Source: Marsupella aquatica (taxonomy: Eukaryota; Marchantiophyta). Taken from it: a stretch of DNA of 64,000 bases. Location of the stretch: assembly GCA_973895155.1 (NCBI GenBank), contig OZ316895.1, positions 1,984,001-2,048,000 on the forward strand. Reading direction: 5' to 3'. Made by a program: the position numbers and the translations under genes. How positions within the stretch are numbered: position 1 is the stretch's first letter; the number at the start of each line of letters is the position of its first letter. The notes beneath the pieces were generated by a model that was not told the DNA's origin, made no database searches, and saw nothing but the letters and a program-made list of their open reading frames with translations. Below, in pieces: positions 11,108 to 24,292 of the stretch.

Positions 11108-13385
11108 ATGGCCGCGGTTTCGGCTATGATCGTCGGTGCTGCTCTTGGATCCGTTGCTCCGCGGCAGACAGCTGCAACCCAGGCGTGGATCTCGATCGGA
11201 GGCCGTAGCGAGTGCTCTCTGAAATACTCGAGGACTGCCCGGTGCTGTTCCTCCATTTTTTCCATTTTAGGTGAGTTTCCGGTGAGCGTAACTACTTCAG
11301 TCGAAGTGGTCACTCAAGAGAAGCTTTTCTGTGGTCTGCGTGACAATACTGCTTGATCTAGAATATTTGGTGTTGTCATCTGTTGGACTCGAGGGTCTTT
11401 TCTAACGTAAAGATATGTTTGTTGCTACCTGTCTGTAATTTGTGTTGGGCCGTGCGCAGTGTATCCTGGAAGTTGGTTTTCCCAGTGTTATTTCTAAGAT
11501 TGTGAACAGTGTCCTTGCTAAAAAAACTATGAGATGCCTTGGAAGCTTCAAAGGTGGAACCTGTGTATTTCTCTTGACATTTTGGTGAGGTGGCCCCGTA
11601 GAATTTGGACTGCTTGACTTGAGAGTTGCCAACTAGAAGCTCGTTAGTCTTTCTCCGTGGGTAAGAAGTCAGTGGAACTTATGAGGTGTGGTTTGCTCTG
11701 ATCGTATTGTGGCGTTTGGGTTGATACATTTCCTGCTGGTCGGTCCGAGTTCCTTGGCTCTACTTCTGGAGTATGTAATTGCAATTATGTAGGAGATGAG
11801 GGGTCCTTTTTCTTTACTGTGTCATTTATTTCGTCAGCATTGAGTGACTATCTGAGAAGTTTGTCTACTTTGCTGTCTTTTGTCGTACAAGTTATATGTT
11901 CCAGGGCGTCCTATTGTTGGGGCAGAGGCTCTACAGTTTTGGGGCTCACTAGCGGTACTGGCTTGCAGTGGGTCCTACTGAACGAGTGGCAGAAATTATT
12001 GATGGGAAGGCAATTGCTAAGGACATCCGGAAAAGCATTGGCGAGGAAGTGGCCCAAATAAAAGAAAGAGTAGGAAAAGTTCCAGGGTTGGCTGTAGTAC
12101 TGGTGGGAAGTCGCACGGACTCAGCAACGTATGTCCGTAGCAAAAAGAAAGCCTGTGAAGAAGTTGGAATTGCCTCTTATGAGGTGAAGTTACCGGAGGA
12201 TGCTGCAGAAGAAGAGGTCTTACAATCAGTTCGCAAGTTTAACAGCGACCCAGCTGTCCATGGAATTCTTGTGCAACTCCCACTTCCAAAGGTACCAATA
12301 ACATCTCCTAAAAAATGGAACTTGGGGTCAGCAGGGAGGAGAGAAGGGAGGCGTACGTATGCTCCTTGATGCTAATGTACATGAAATACTTTGGCAGCAT
12401 ATGAGCGAGGAGACGATCCTGACAGCCATCGACGTTGAAAAGGATGTTGATGGGTTCCATCCCTTGAATGTGGGACGTCTGGCTTCGCAAGGCAGGACAC
12501 CTCTTCATGTGTCCTGCACTCCAAGAGGCTGCATAGAGCTCATGCTGCGATCTGGAGTGACTATCAAAGGCAAGCATGCCGTTGTCATTGGCCGCAGCAA
12601 TGTGATTGGGATGCCAGTTGCCATTCTTCTGCAGGTCAGTATCTCAAAATGAATACGCTTTTATAGGGAGTCGGCGAAATTTTTCACTAGCTGATAGTGC
12701 ATCGCCAAAACATGGCATGGTACTGAAATAAGGGAAACAGAGTTACCAGTTGGTACTATGATCAAGTTTCATAAGGGATTCCTGTATGGCTTTTGATTTA
12801 GTGGAAAAGATTGAGATTGTTACATTGCTTGCAACAAATATTTACTGCCTGTCTGGTTGCAATCATCGTCGAACTCCTACTCGTGCAACGATTCCTGTTA
12901 CCGCTCGGGGGTTACCCTAAACTCTCATCTGATGCACGGTTGAATGTTTGCAGCGGGAAAATGCTACAGTGACTGTCGTGCATTCACACACACCCGATCC
13001 TGCTGAAGTCACCAGAAGGGCAGATATAGTGATTGCAGCTGTAGGGGTTGCCCACCTAGTCCGAGGCGATTGGATCAAGCCTGGTGCAGTGGTCATTGAT
13101 GTTGGGATTAACTCTGTTGAGGTGAGTTCGAACCTTTTAGCTTTCATCCTTGGGTAATTATCTTGCTGGGGCTTTATATTTCAAGCTAACACATACTTCT
13201 CTGTGCAGGATCCAAAGGCAAAGAAAGGTTATCGGCTAGTTGGAGACGTGTGCTATCATGAAGTTTCTAAAGTAGCGTCAAAGATAACTCCAGTACCTGG
13301 AGGAGTAGGCCCAATGACAATTGCTATGCTCTTGTCCAACACCTTGGATTCTGCTAAAAGGTCCTTTGGCCTTACTGATCGTTGA
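11108..13385 (+). CDS. FOLD: Bifunctional 5,10-methylenetetrahydrofolate dehydrogenase / methenyl-THF cyclohydrolase, probably plastid-targeted
   Basis: Interconverts 5,10-methylene-THF, 5,10-methenyl-THF and 10-formyl-THF with NADP, feeding purine, Met and formyl-Met-tRNA synthesis. Five exons: 11108-11270, 11969-12291, 12398-12634, 12954-13121, 13209-13385; GT-AG borders, phase continuous, 355 aa, TGA stop. The first ~55 residues are rich in A, S, R and lack acids at the start, like a plastid transit peptide; the ATG at 11108 is the first in frame. The catalytic domain starts near residue 60 (IIDGKAIA). Visible family motifs are YVRSKKKA with the catalytic lysine, the [18 protein letters not shown] segment, the NADP-binding loop [10 protein letters not shown] and the C-terminal [10 protein letters not shown]. 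Length matches plant FolD-type enzymes with transit peptides (about 360). Convergent with the ABCA gene; no fault seen. Targeting is inferred from composition and could be mitochondrial. Confidence 0.96.
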
Positions 13386-14412
13386 GAAAATCTAACAGTG
13401 GTTTATTACCTCCACGCTTTGGAACAGGCCGTCCTCAAGAAGAGCAGCCAAGTCAATGTAGCAAATTTGTTCCATCCCAGATTGACTTGATGCATGCATT
13501 CTGGTACCCATAAAGGCTTCAAATCAGTTCGTACCTATGACGTCAACAGTATTCGATAGAATATAACTTTTGTCCTATGCTGACCTCACTGAGCTCGACC
13601 AATTGCATGGGTTGTCTAGGACATTTTTCATCTACTCCTGTTGCTTTGTATGTCCGTGGTCAAGCCCATAAAAATTCTTCCTGTATCAGAGACGTACACA
13701 AAAGTCCGGGAGGTATAGCAGAGATAAGAGATGCAGGAATAATACTGCCTTGAAAGTTGATGTGGCTATCTCAGTTCACTTTCCAATCTGAAATGTTGTA
13801 CAGTCCTCGTGCTGGTTAGGCAGTACTTTTAAATTATGACCAGCGTCAAAGTTGAAATATGAGATTTGGACAATTTATAGCATGTTCTCGATCGTATTTT
13901 CAATTCCCGATTCACTCCAGAAGCAGATCTGTTTCCAAAAACAGCCGCATGGACTTTCTCAGTGGAAAACCCGCAAAAGTGATTCTGGGATAACAGCCGT
14001 CAATAGAGACAGGTCGAACTATCGCTAGTGTATTCCTTAAATCAGACAGTCTCCCCGTAAAATTAATATGAACGGTTTTGGTTCTCTCGAGCGACGTACA
14101 CAGAACCCTTGACAAGTTCGTTTGGCGGTCTGGCCTGAAAGAATCACAGGTACTCTAAATGAAATGATACTGTACATATTCCCGAGTATTGGAGAGTTCC
14201 AATTCAGTTATTTCCAGAATTCTCCAGCTATTAACGAACCTAATGGATGTAAAGATTTATCAGCGTGAATACTGGCTGCTCTATGGATTTTCTTTAATTC
14301 TATTTCCCTAACATAAAATCCTATGCTTACTGGAGGTTCCCTAGTTGAGAAAGATGGAAAAAATAGTCGGCCGTGTTGAAGTTATGCATGCAGTCACATA
14401 TGATGCATGAAA
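13386..14412. other. Convergent intergenic spacer between FOLD and ABCA
   Basis: About 1 kb holding the 3' UTRs of both convergent genes. No further coding signal; the 67-aa minus frame at 13912-14115 has no recognisable features. Confidence 0.6.
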
Positions 14413-17400
14413 TTATGATAGAGGTATATCTCCCTGGGCATCACGTGCCACCTTCACAAAAACGTCTTCTAATGTGGTATCAGCAATGCCCCAAGCTTGA
14501 ATCGAGAGTCGCTGCTTGGCATTTTGCATAGCTGTGAAGACTTGGCCGATCTCCACATCCTCCTTAGGAATTTCGAACTTTTGAGTACCGGCAAGCCCAT
14601 ACACTTTCTTTGCATTTTGAGACAAAGACTTTACCAAATACTCTACATCTGATTCCTCTTGAGCCGGTGTCGTGATAGTGATCACATAGATGCCTCCATA
14701 TCTCGCAGTCAACTGCGCAGTACAGAGTATTCAAATGTAAGACTCTCTTTTGATCGTCATGAATAAATGGTTTCATCAATTTTTCTACGTCCCATGACTT
14801 CATTCTTCAACTCGACAACAAAAGAATCCTTACTTCCACATCATGGATTCCCTCCCTTCTATATGTTTTTTTGACTCCGTGTCTAGAAATATGTCATATC
14901 TCACAAGATGAAATTCCAAATGCATCGCAAAATGATTCACATTCGCGTGACAAGGTTCAAGTACTTCACCTCCTTGGAATCACCAATGCATTGTAGCTGA
15001 CCATCGACAAAAATGCCAAGACGATCACAGAGCGCTTCAGCCTCCTCCATAGAGTGTGCTGGCGAGGACGAAAAGTAACAACTGTTGTTAGAGCGAGATA
15101 AACAGGGCTAAAATAATATCTTGTTTTATAGACAGGTGTGCAACTCCAGTTTGGAATTCCCTTGCATTGAAGTTGAAAAATGGGCTTAAACCAGCTGGAA
15201 GCTTTGACATACTTGTGAGAATGATGGCCCGGTTCTTCTTCGCTTGCTTGACAACATTCCATAAGTTGTAACGAGAGGCTGGATCTAGCCCTGTGCTGGG
15301 TTCATCCATATATACCACCTGAGCAGGATAGAAAAATGACATGAACAATCAGAAACTCCAACCATCAACTGAAGCCAGAATTGAGTAGGTAGTGAATGTG
15401 ACCCCGCTTTCAACAGAACTTCATATCATACCTGTGGATTACCAATCAGAGAAATGGCCACACTCAATCGACGCTTCATACCACCGCTATACTGGCCGGC
15501 TGTCTTGTTCCCTACTCCAGCATTGAAGAGGTTTACACTTTTCAGTGATTCGTCCACCGCCTGCAAATATGAAACAGAGAGCGTTCAGGGACATGATGTG
15601 TTAGACACGATACGCGTGATTTCAAACTTGACGGCACTCACTGCAGGCAATGCACTTTGCACAGAGTTTCACTGTAAGAAGATCCGATAAAAAATCGAAA
15701 AGGCTGGAGCTGTTGCAGAGCAAGGAGGGCTTACACTCTCAAGTGCAGCACCCTTCAAGTTTTTCAACCTCCCATAGAAGAGAAGGTGTTCTCTAGCTGT
15801 CAGGTTCTCCCAGATTAAACTGCCAAGTCAAATTCGATATTTAGAATCGCAAATAAAATGAGTGAATTTTGAAATGCAAGCCAACAAGGATATCACACTC
15901 ACTCGTGCTGTGGACACATTCCAACAAGGATATTGAACTCACTCGTGCTGTGGACAAACTCCCATGCTTGTGTAGATGTTATCCATATTTGTTCGGATGT
16001 CAAGTCCATCAATGTAAGCAGTTCCTGAAGTTGGAGTCAGAAATCCGATCATCTGAAAAAAATGAGATATATATATCGTTAGATACTTCAAGTTGCAATT
16101 GCAAAATTGGCAAAATTGTTATAACCAGGAAACATTACCGTGCACAGGAACAATATCCAAGAGCAACGTACCATATTGATCGTAGAGGTTTTCCCAGCTC
16201 CGTTGGGCCCCAACATCCCAAAGCACTCGTTCTTTCCAACAGCCAAGGAAAGTCCGCGAACAGCAAACTTATCAGGGTTTCCATCTGTTCCAGGGTACAC
16301 CTTCTTCAAGTGGTCGCAAACAATTGCGCAAGAATCTACTTTCTGTTCCTCCAGCAATCTTTCCACCGCTTCTCTCTGCATGTGCGGTTAGGCCATTAAT
16401 GAGGAAAGTTAATTCTTAGGTTTTTCCTTGCATCATTTCCTTGAATCCAGTAACTGTTGATATATAAGTGCTAATTTGAGATGTTTGCGTTGGAGTGAAC
16501 CCTGGCAGTAGGAAGGAAAACCTCAGCAACCATAAAACCATAACATAGAACCTGCTTAATGTTTAATACAAATTTCCATGACCAGGTTCAGCCCAGTGTT
16601 CTTCTGGAAAACAGAAAATTGAAGATCATATATACATTAGGACCATCTCAATGTCGGACTATCCGGCACGAGTAAAGCTTACCTCCTGCAAAACATCCTG
16701 CTTCTCCATCTCGATACTGAATTCTGTACCAGTTTTTGACGGTGATTTTGCTGGCGCTGCAGCACTGGACCTCCTCTTGAAGCACTTCTTGAAAAGAAAA
16801 AGGGGATGTTTCTTTACTCCGCTGCCGGACGAAACAACTTGATCGAGATACCAAGATAGCAGTAAAAAAATAGCCCACTCAACAATCTGGATGGCCCAGA
16901 CAGTAGTCATCCCATTGTTTTTGTCTCCCAGGTTGCTAAACTTCATGCCCTTGGTTCCCTCGTAAGCTCCTGTGAAAGAATAGTCAGCAAAGTCGTAAAG
17001 ACCGCGAAACAGAGAAAATCCAGGAATCAGCTCCATTGCAAATATCCAGCCTCCTGCACACATCCAACATCCCCTGGATTGTGAGCTACGTTCCCAAACT
17101 TTTGCCCGTTGGTTTTCCTCAGATGACAAAACTTTAACAACACACCAACACAAAGCAGATTTTAGGAAGACAACTTACTGCCAGTGTTTAAGTCCTCCAG
17201 AAAGTTTTGAAAGAAAAAGTTCCCAAGAAGTCCAAACCCAATAACATATAGATATCCACAAACTGCTCCAACCAGTAGGAGAATGTTAGTTAACTTTCAC
17301 GTGCATTTCTACTGACAAATACCAAACACACTATACAAAGAACACAGTTCTCGTAAATCTAATATTTTTTAGGCTCTGCCTGGCATAATCCATGACGTAT

Positions 17401-20400
17401 GCCGAGCCATGTGAATCAAAGGACCAAATAAGAGATCATTGTGATAATTCAACTTGCTGACACAAAACCAACTGTGCGGGAGAAAATCCAAAGCATTGAC
17501 GAGCTTCGCTACCAATGAACAGGACGAGTAAGAGTATTTCTTCACAGAGGTCAGTGTGGTCACAAACTGCCAACAATGCAGGGTATTGCCTTCAACGAGT
17601 TCGGATCCAAAATAATTGCAAACGCCTCAACTATGTGGGATTAGATCGTGGGGTGACAGAAAGCAAAGCAAACTTCAGACCTGTTGCTGTCCTCACAGAT
17701 GAAAAGATTGTTGCTCCCAGGAACCCCAAAGAAATCTGCAAGTTGATGTAGATGAAGTAAAAAATGAACTGAAGTCCATAAGAATTGAGCCTAAAAAACT
17801 TGAGATCTGCAAAAGTCCAAACGCAACCTTTAGACATGAATATGAGATTTGACAACATGACTACCTTCAGTTAAACAGAAAATTGGCTGCAACTTCCGTG
17901 ATACGACACAACTCAAACGTCCGAGGAAGCATCCTATTAACGCAGCATTCGAAAGCTGCATCCCCGACATGGAGTCTCCTCCTTTTTGAGGATTTTTGGT
18001 ATGCATGTGACGAACAGAAAGAAAATTAGATGGCTAGATTTCATTAAGGTCATCAACAGCCCTGGCCTAAGAAAAACAGTGTGTTCCGACCCGCCAGATG
18101 AAGAAAGAATTATCTTACTTATGACTGAACCGATAAGAACGTAAAGAAACGTGTAGATCAGTGACAGCGCTAAGAAGTAAAAATACGATATAAACCAGTA
18201 TGCACCATCTCCCAACCCATGCATCTTCATCATCATACGCAGGTTTTGCTGTTTCTCATAGACCAAATACGTCAAAATAACCTGCAACACGTATCCTCAT
18301 AAACGTAAGTACAAAGTGAGAATTCCTACACCCTCAATAATCTACCACAATGACAGATCCAAACTACACAGAGGTGAAAATTGGCTTTCGGAAGAATCGG
18401 GGTGGTTAACTGAAACCAAGAACAGGGCCTACTTACGGGTAATAGCAGCTGGATGACCCATGCATAAAATAGTGGTCCGATAATTGAGGAGAAGTCAAGG
18501 GTGAGCTTTGACGAAACTTTGGGCATCTCCTTGATAAACCACAGAGGTAACTCTGCCTGTGACCCAATAATAAAGCGAAGATACGCTTGTGCTGCCTGCA
18601 AGTACACATATGTCCAACTTTCTCAGAAGAAAAGCGAATTTCTCACTACAATTACCGAGTAGTGTGACCTGTCAGTTATCATCTAACCCAATCTTATTCA
18701 TCCGAATCTTATGGGGGAAATTGCAGTCATAAAAGCACAAGGAAGGCCATTGAGATATACCAGATTCATGGGTCGCGAAACACGGGCATTTCCTGGAGGC
18801 GCCTGACTGGTGTCATTTATCATAGTTTGATTCCAATATATGGTCACGTCAAAGTTCTTCGCATCAGTATTTCCGAAGTCATAGGCTGCAAATATTCAAG
18901 AGGCAAGTAAGAAAGCAGGTCTCTAGATCTGAACGAAGAAAAAGAATGAAAAAGATTGTGTAAATGACAATTCTTTCTAGTGAACAACCCAACTCACCAT
19001 TCACATATTCATTGATCTTTTGTTGAGGATTCCCTTGTGGATCTCCTTTACGGAACCCTTTGTAGAGCTCCGAGTCTATTGTAGCCACAGTGTCACGGTG
19101 GACCAACTGTGTAGACAAGCATTCAGCGCCTGCAGGATTCAACGTTGGTGTAACGTAAGTCCATAGTGACCAACAGAACCAGTCTGGCTCCTCTGCATTA
19201 ACAGGACATTGTAGATAACAAAGCGCTGGCTTATTTTGACATTCCAAAGCCACTGAGGGGTTATCTAGGAAATCCATACACTAATCGAGGTTCTCATATG
19301 ATGTGCTTGTGTTAAATGTGAGAGAATGCATGGAGACACTCACGATAGGGTGTCGGGAAGATTGGAGATGTGAAAGAAGGTTCAACGGAATTTGCGCTGC
19401 ATGACTGGTTTTGCAACACGTAAAACGGTTCGTTGTCGAGAAAGGCAGGCTCATAGAAATTGGAACCACCCAACCATGAAGCTGAACCCTGTGGTCAGCC
19501 AAAATCCAGATGAACTTTTAGCTCGAAGTGACAGGAAATCCCCTGCTTGTACTCCGTCCCCACGTCTGAAGCAGCAATTACAACTAAATGTCCCATCCAA
19601 ACAACATCAGACAATGCCTCAGACGGCTCACAGTCTCTCCGAAGTCCGAAGGATGGAAGAAAAAGCAATAAAATAATTTTTTCTTACCGGAATCAGACTT
19701 GAGAACTCCACTAAAGGATCTGTTGTGTTCGAAGGAGCCCTAGTGAAAAGAAGGCTCGACGCCAAAGCTGTCAGATCAAAAGTCACTGCATACATGAGTG
19801 CCACATTCCAAGAACAAACAGGGTCTTGCAGCTGATGACTGTATATAGCTGGATGCACAATTTCCTGAACTATCAAGCCCTCATCCCGAACGGAGAGAGA
19901 CTACTCAACGCATATGAAATGACTGTTTGGCAATTCAACTTTTGGAAGATTTCCTATAACGGCGTTTCTCACTACACAAGCGAAACGACCGCTCCGCTAC
20001 AGGCACTTCAACGCCAAACCGTGTGAAACTATCACAAAACAATTTTCGCTTGTCCCTATCTGGTCAGCAAGTTATAAAACAGTGTGCACTAATTTGACCG
20101 AATTGGGATTTCCACTGACCTCCTATTACGTGACCTGGACATGGATAGCAGATACGTACCAGGTGCAGCAACGCTTGCCCCGGTCCACAGAATTGTGGCA
20201 GGATTTGATGAGCCTACACCCGCACCTGCGACGGCTGCTCGATATTGTGGACGGGGAACTTGCATAATTGCCGGCCATTCTGGCGGGTGAGGAAGGGCGC
20301 AGAAAGCAGCTTGTTGCGAGTCCGAATATTGAAGTCCGCAAACACCATCTTTACAACCACACTTATACTTGGCCCCATTGAAGATCGAATTGATTCCGGT

Positions 20401-20795
20401 TTGAATAAGCACGAGAATTATAAACATGATAATTGGAAGAGTAACTATGCAACAATTTGTTTTCCAGCTCCGCTTCTGCCGAACAGAAAAGCCACCGTTA
20501 GATCCGAAACAATGACCCACGAAAGAAGAAAGAAAGTAACACTGAAACTTTCACACGTAATGAGGCACGCCGTCATGATCCACAACACCCACTAGCATGG
20601 AAAGCAGCTGGGAGGGAGGGAGCTTAAGCGGGGGACCTGAAACGTGACATTCTTCCGCATCAACGCATTCGCCTGAGTGGCAAACGTAGGAACGAGCGAA
20701 CCCCTATCCACTTGATTTGTTCCTCTGGTGTCTCCATTACCTGTCGGACTTCTACCATTCCGACCGTTGGGATCCGGAGAGGGAGAGGACTCCAT
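14413..20795 (-). CDS. ABCA: ABC transporter, subfamily A (plant ATH-type half transporter)
   Basis: Putative ATP-driven lipid or sterol-like substrate exporter; the substrate cannot be read from sequence. Eighteen exons (minus): 20795-20637, 20475-20160, 19824-19688, 19488-19344, 19264-18998, 18885-18761, 18595-18437, 18281-18119, 17806-17681, 17262-17179, 17053-16683, 16375-16172, 16052-15943, 15819-15735, 15560-15432, 15318-15213, 15058-14970, 14712-14413; all GT-AG, phase continuous, 1024 aa, TAA stop. The N-terminus has the family's [12 protein letters not shown] and a first membrane segment (~60-80), then a large Cys-rich extracytoplasmic loop, a cluster of membrane segments (~410-590), and one nucleotide-binding domain: Walker A GPNGAGKT (~740), signature YSGGM (~841), Walker [10 protein letters not shown] (861-869), H-loop THS (~897). 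Length fits plant ATH members (about 930-1000). An in-frame ATG 36 nt upstream (20831-20829) could add 12 residues. The 5' splice site of exon 13 lies in a 40-bp tandem duplication. Confidence 0.96.
15881..15960 (-). repeat. 40-bp tandem duplication over an ABCA splice donor
   Basis: Bases 15881-15920 and 15921-15960 are near-identical copies (CCAACAAGGATAT...CACTCGTGCTGTGGACA). The right copy holds the last 18 nt of exon 13 and its GTGAGT donor; the left copy, inside the intron, carries a second equivalent donor 40 nt downstream. Use of that donor would add 40 nt and shift the frame. Confidence 0.85.
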
Positions 20796-22560
20796 CTTCA
20801 GATTCGGGCCGGCCGGGCCAGGGCAGTGCAACGCAATCCGATCGCCTCACCCCTATTCAAGCAGTCCGTTTTAGAAATTGTGAATGTCATGGCTGCCACG
20901 CTAGATGCTGATGGGCATATAATGCACCATCCGAATTACACGGCAATCCCGTCCATTGAAGTACTTTCCAATGCCCACGCTCAATTGTCCAAACAGGCTC
21001 TCAAAGCACAAATGAAGTACCCATTTGAATACCAGGACTTGATCCAACAAGCGCAAGAATTGAGCGGAAAGATCAAACGATTTTACTTACCCAGAATCCA
21101 AATCGGCAATTGTCCAGCCACACTTGCTTCAATGCTACCACAGCCTACTGTCTAGCAAATGAGCAGATCAATCTGCCTGAATTCGAGCTGACTCTAAGCT
21201 GAGTGGGCTTGAGATCTAAGCATGACAAATATTGCGCTCTTACAATGGAGATGAGGAAGATATTTGTACAGATTTTGTGTACTGACCCAGAGGAATATGT
21301 CTCTCTCTCCGTGGGTGACGGAATGAGCGGGCAGATCTCAACCACCCGAGAAAGGGAGAGTAGGATTGAAGGGATCAATGCGGTCAATAGGTCCACCTGC
21401 CCTTTTGTAATCCGCGTGATGTTCGAATCTCCCCATTTTCGCGTTGTCTCCTTTGCGATTTTTTTATTGTTATTTTAGCCATGACCCACGGGAACTGGGT
21501 GCACACCTTTGGGGAGAAAACCCCTGACCCCATGTGGGCAACTGGAGCACAAGCAATCTCTGCTCCTAGCCGCTAGGTCCACTAGAAGAAGCAGGGCCGA
21601 AACAAGACATGAGGCCTAAAGTCAAGATGATACCGGCACTAAAATTGTTCTAGAAATGTAATTTAAAAGTCAACACTGCATCAGATGCAGCAAAGAGGTG
21701 ATCGGAGGAACAACGATATTGCTCGTGTTTGACAAGATGCAAATTGGTAACCCGGGAGAGAGGCTGGTGTTCAACAAGAGATCACAGGGACCACGAAACT
21801 TCGGAAAAGCAGAATGTGATGCTTCTCCCCTGCTTCCAGCAATCGCACGGTAGATCTAGGAGTTTTCCCTGCAGATGTCGATCGCATTGAAGTCGTGCGC
21901 CGGCCAATACCGGCAATACAGTTCAGTAATTCAGTTCGCATTCTCCCAGCTCGTACCGCTGCCAGCTCTCCAGCAATGCAGATCCGGAGTACTCAAAAGC
22001 AACAGCATGATTCCGAAATCTGTAGGTTTATCCAGAAACCGGACGGCAAAAGCTGGATGGACTTTCTTGATTCGGGAACTATTCTCTCCATTGTGTGGCG
22101 GACCTGACAATGACGTTCATGAGTTTCTTCTTGTTTGTCCTCAGCCTCAGGAGTATGGACTTGGCTCTGGAGCTCGTTTGCTTTTACGCCATTGTACTTT
22201 GGTGGATCTGTTCAGGACTTCAGGCCAATGGCACTGCTGAATGCTCATTGAGTGGCGGCGCGGCGTCAGTGGATTTAGAATGGCACTTTGACTGATCTGC
22301 CTGTCCCGCATTGGTATAATACAGCCCAGTGCTACAGTCATCGATTCTGAAGCTGCTCGGAAAGGGGGGGAGCTGAACGGAAACTTGAGATGCAAATTTA
22401 CTCTGATTCGTCGATGATTCGTTCCTTCCTTTGAGGACACACATCGAGACGAGAGAAGCGATGACTTGGTATCCTTCACTTTCTTCGACCTTTCTTTCAC
22501 TAACAAGGCTTTACAAGACCCACTGTAATCACATCAAAAAGCACTGCAAGTAATCACACA
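20796..22560. other. Region upstream of ABCA, no gene assigned
   Basis: Likely holds the ABCA promoter and 5' UTR (minus strand). Two plus-strand frames are open: 20888-21155 (89 aa from an ATG) and 21875-22240 (121 aa from an ATG, preceded by TTTTCCCTGCAG). Neither has a domain I recognise, and the first overlaps the likely ABCA leader. A piece near 21530-21590 (GCTCCTAGCCGCTAGGTCCAC) resembles 48515-48540, so part of this region is probably transposon-derived. Confidence 0.4.
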
Positions 22561-22684
22561 TCAAAATGTGTAAATATACAGAGTGAAAATAACTAGATTT
22601 ATCATGGTAGGGAGTAATGTACAACATCCTATATGTCATACTTTGATGTGCACTTACACAAAACCTTGTAAAAACTTTGTGCAG

Positions 22685-23065
22685 TTAAGGGTGTCAAAGT
22701 AGGGTCCTAGTTGGTCCTAATTGAGTTAAGGCCAAGGGCACAAAGGATTTTTGTGGCCACGAAAAAAATGTTATATGTCATCTAAATATGCGCCCAATGT
22801 GGATGGTACATCCAATTGGATTTTTGTGGCCAAGACAAAAATGCTATAGGTCTGCGCCCCATATGGATGGTACATCCAAAAACTCACATAAAAACCGTCC
22901 TTCCTAAAAATCACTGCTATAAGAAATCAGGGGTGTCAAAGTACGGTCCTAATTGAGTTATGGCCAAGGCCATAAAGGATTTTTGTGGCCAAAACAAAAA
23001 CACTGTAGGTTACCTGAACATGCACCCATAAGGATAGGTACATCCAAAAGTCACAGCCATAATAA
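22685..23065 (+). repeat. Imperfect tandem repeat beside HelC
   Basis: Three partial copies at about 22685-22815, 22815-22885 and 22925-23050 share GGTGTCAAAGTA-GGTCCTA, AATTGAGTTA-GGCCAAGG, GGATTTTTGTGGCCA and GGTACATCCAA. Noncoding. It ends just outside the 3' terminus of HelC, so it is probably host or other-element DNA into which HelC inserted. Confidence 0.7.
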
Positions 23066-23104
23066 GACAATAATGAGACCTTGGGTATCTTATTATGGCT
23101 GTGA

Positions 23105-24292
23105 CTAGCCCCATGCCTGTGCATTGCACAAAAGATGTTGAGGTGAAGAAAAGATGTCGAGATGGAAAAAAATGTCAATGAGAGAAAAAGATGTTGAGGT
23201 GAGAAAAAGAAATTGAGGTGAGAAAAAGATGTCAGGGTGAGAAACAATAGTGAGGTGAGGAAAAGATGTTGAGGAGAGAAGAAAATGTCAAGGGTGAGGA
23301 AAGATGTTGTGAGGAGATTTAAAGACAATGATAAAGATGTCAAGGTGAGAAAATATGGTGATATAAGAAAAGATAAGATATCAAGGTGAGACAAAGATTT
23401 TGAGGTGAGAAAAAGATGTTGAGATGAAAAACGATGTTGATGAGAGAAAAAGATGTCCAGGTGAGAAAAAGAAGTCGGGGAGAGAGATGACGGCAAGGTG
23501 AGAAATAGATGGAAAGTTGAGGAAAAGATGTTGAGGAAAGAAAAAAATGTCAAGCGTGAGAAAAAGATGTCACAATGAGATAAAGATGTCAAGGTGAGAA
23601 AAGATCTTGAGGAGAGAAAAAGATGTTGAGGTGAGAATATTTGTCAAGTGAGGAAAAATGTCATGGTGAGGTAAAGATGTAAATGTGAGAAAAATGGCAA
23701 AATGAGAAAAAGACGTCAAGGCAAGGAAAAGATGTTGAGGAGCAATAAATATGTAAAGATTAGAAAAATACATGAAAGTGAGATTGAAAAGATGCTAAGG
23801 AGACATATAAAAGAGATTTCCCATGTAGTTGTTGAGATATGTTGTGTGCATCCTGGCCAAATAATTGTTGTGGTTGTGTTCTGTGACTTGTGTTCCACAT
23901 AAAAATTGGAGACACTAGATATCAACCACCACATCATAGAATCTAATCTAACCAAGTGACAGGAAAAGATGTGTTTTTTCAATTTTTCAATATTTAGAGA
24001 ATTAAGTATTTTCTATGTTTTATTTACATTCCATTTAAAAAAAAATTTCAGAGTTTTATCCCCATTTTTCTAAATATAAATACAGTTGATTACTTAACAC
24101 CAAATTTCTATCTTGGATAGGTGCAGACACGCTAAATTGTGACTTGGGCATGCATTGATTTTAAATGGTGTATATGGATGGATATGATGGTGAAAAAAAC
24201 AATGTTTGGATAAAGGTCTAAGATCGATTCCCATTTTTAATGAGTCTGGAAAAAGAACTATTTCATCTTTTTGGTGGGATAGGGTATTATAA
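23105..24292 (-). mobile_element. Helitron-like element HelC with long type-A array
   Basis: Minus-strand 3' end: hairpin GTGC-AAT-GCAC (23129-23119), then CTAG (23108-23105) followed by T. Bases 23131-23800 are an array of the ~19-bp unit. The segment behind the array (23876-23935) is homologous to that of HelF. The presumed 5' end near 24292 reads, minus strand, TATAATACCCTATCCCACC, nearly the same as HelD (TATAATACCCTATCACGCC). The 218-aa minus-strand frame at 22936-23592 is translated repeat, not a gene. Confidence 0.6.

Noticed and set aside
20888-21155. 89-aa plus-strand frame overlapping the ABCA upstream region
   Set aside because: Composition looks protein-like, but no family, no splice partners and likely antisense to the ABCA leader; not supported enough to call.
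21875-22240. 121-aa plus-strand frame
   Set aside because: Begins after an acceptor-like CCCTGCAG but has no recognisable domain and no confirmed neighbouring exons.
22936-23592. 218-aa open frame on the minus strand (also 50124-50636 and 5527-5923)
   Set aside because: These are translations of the type-A arrays (repeated SHLDIFFSPQHLFL-like words); openness comes from the repeat unit, not selection.
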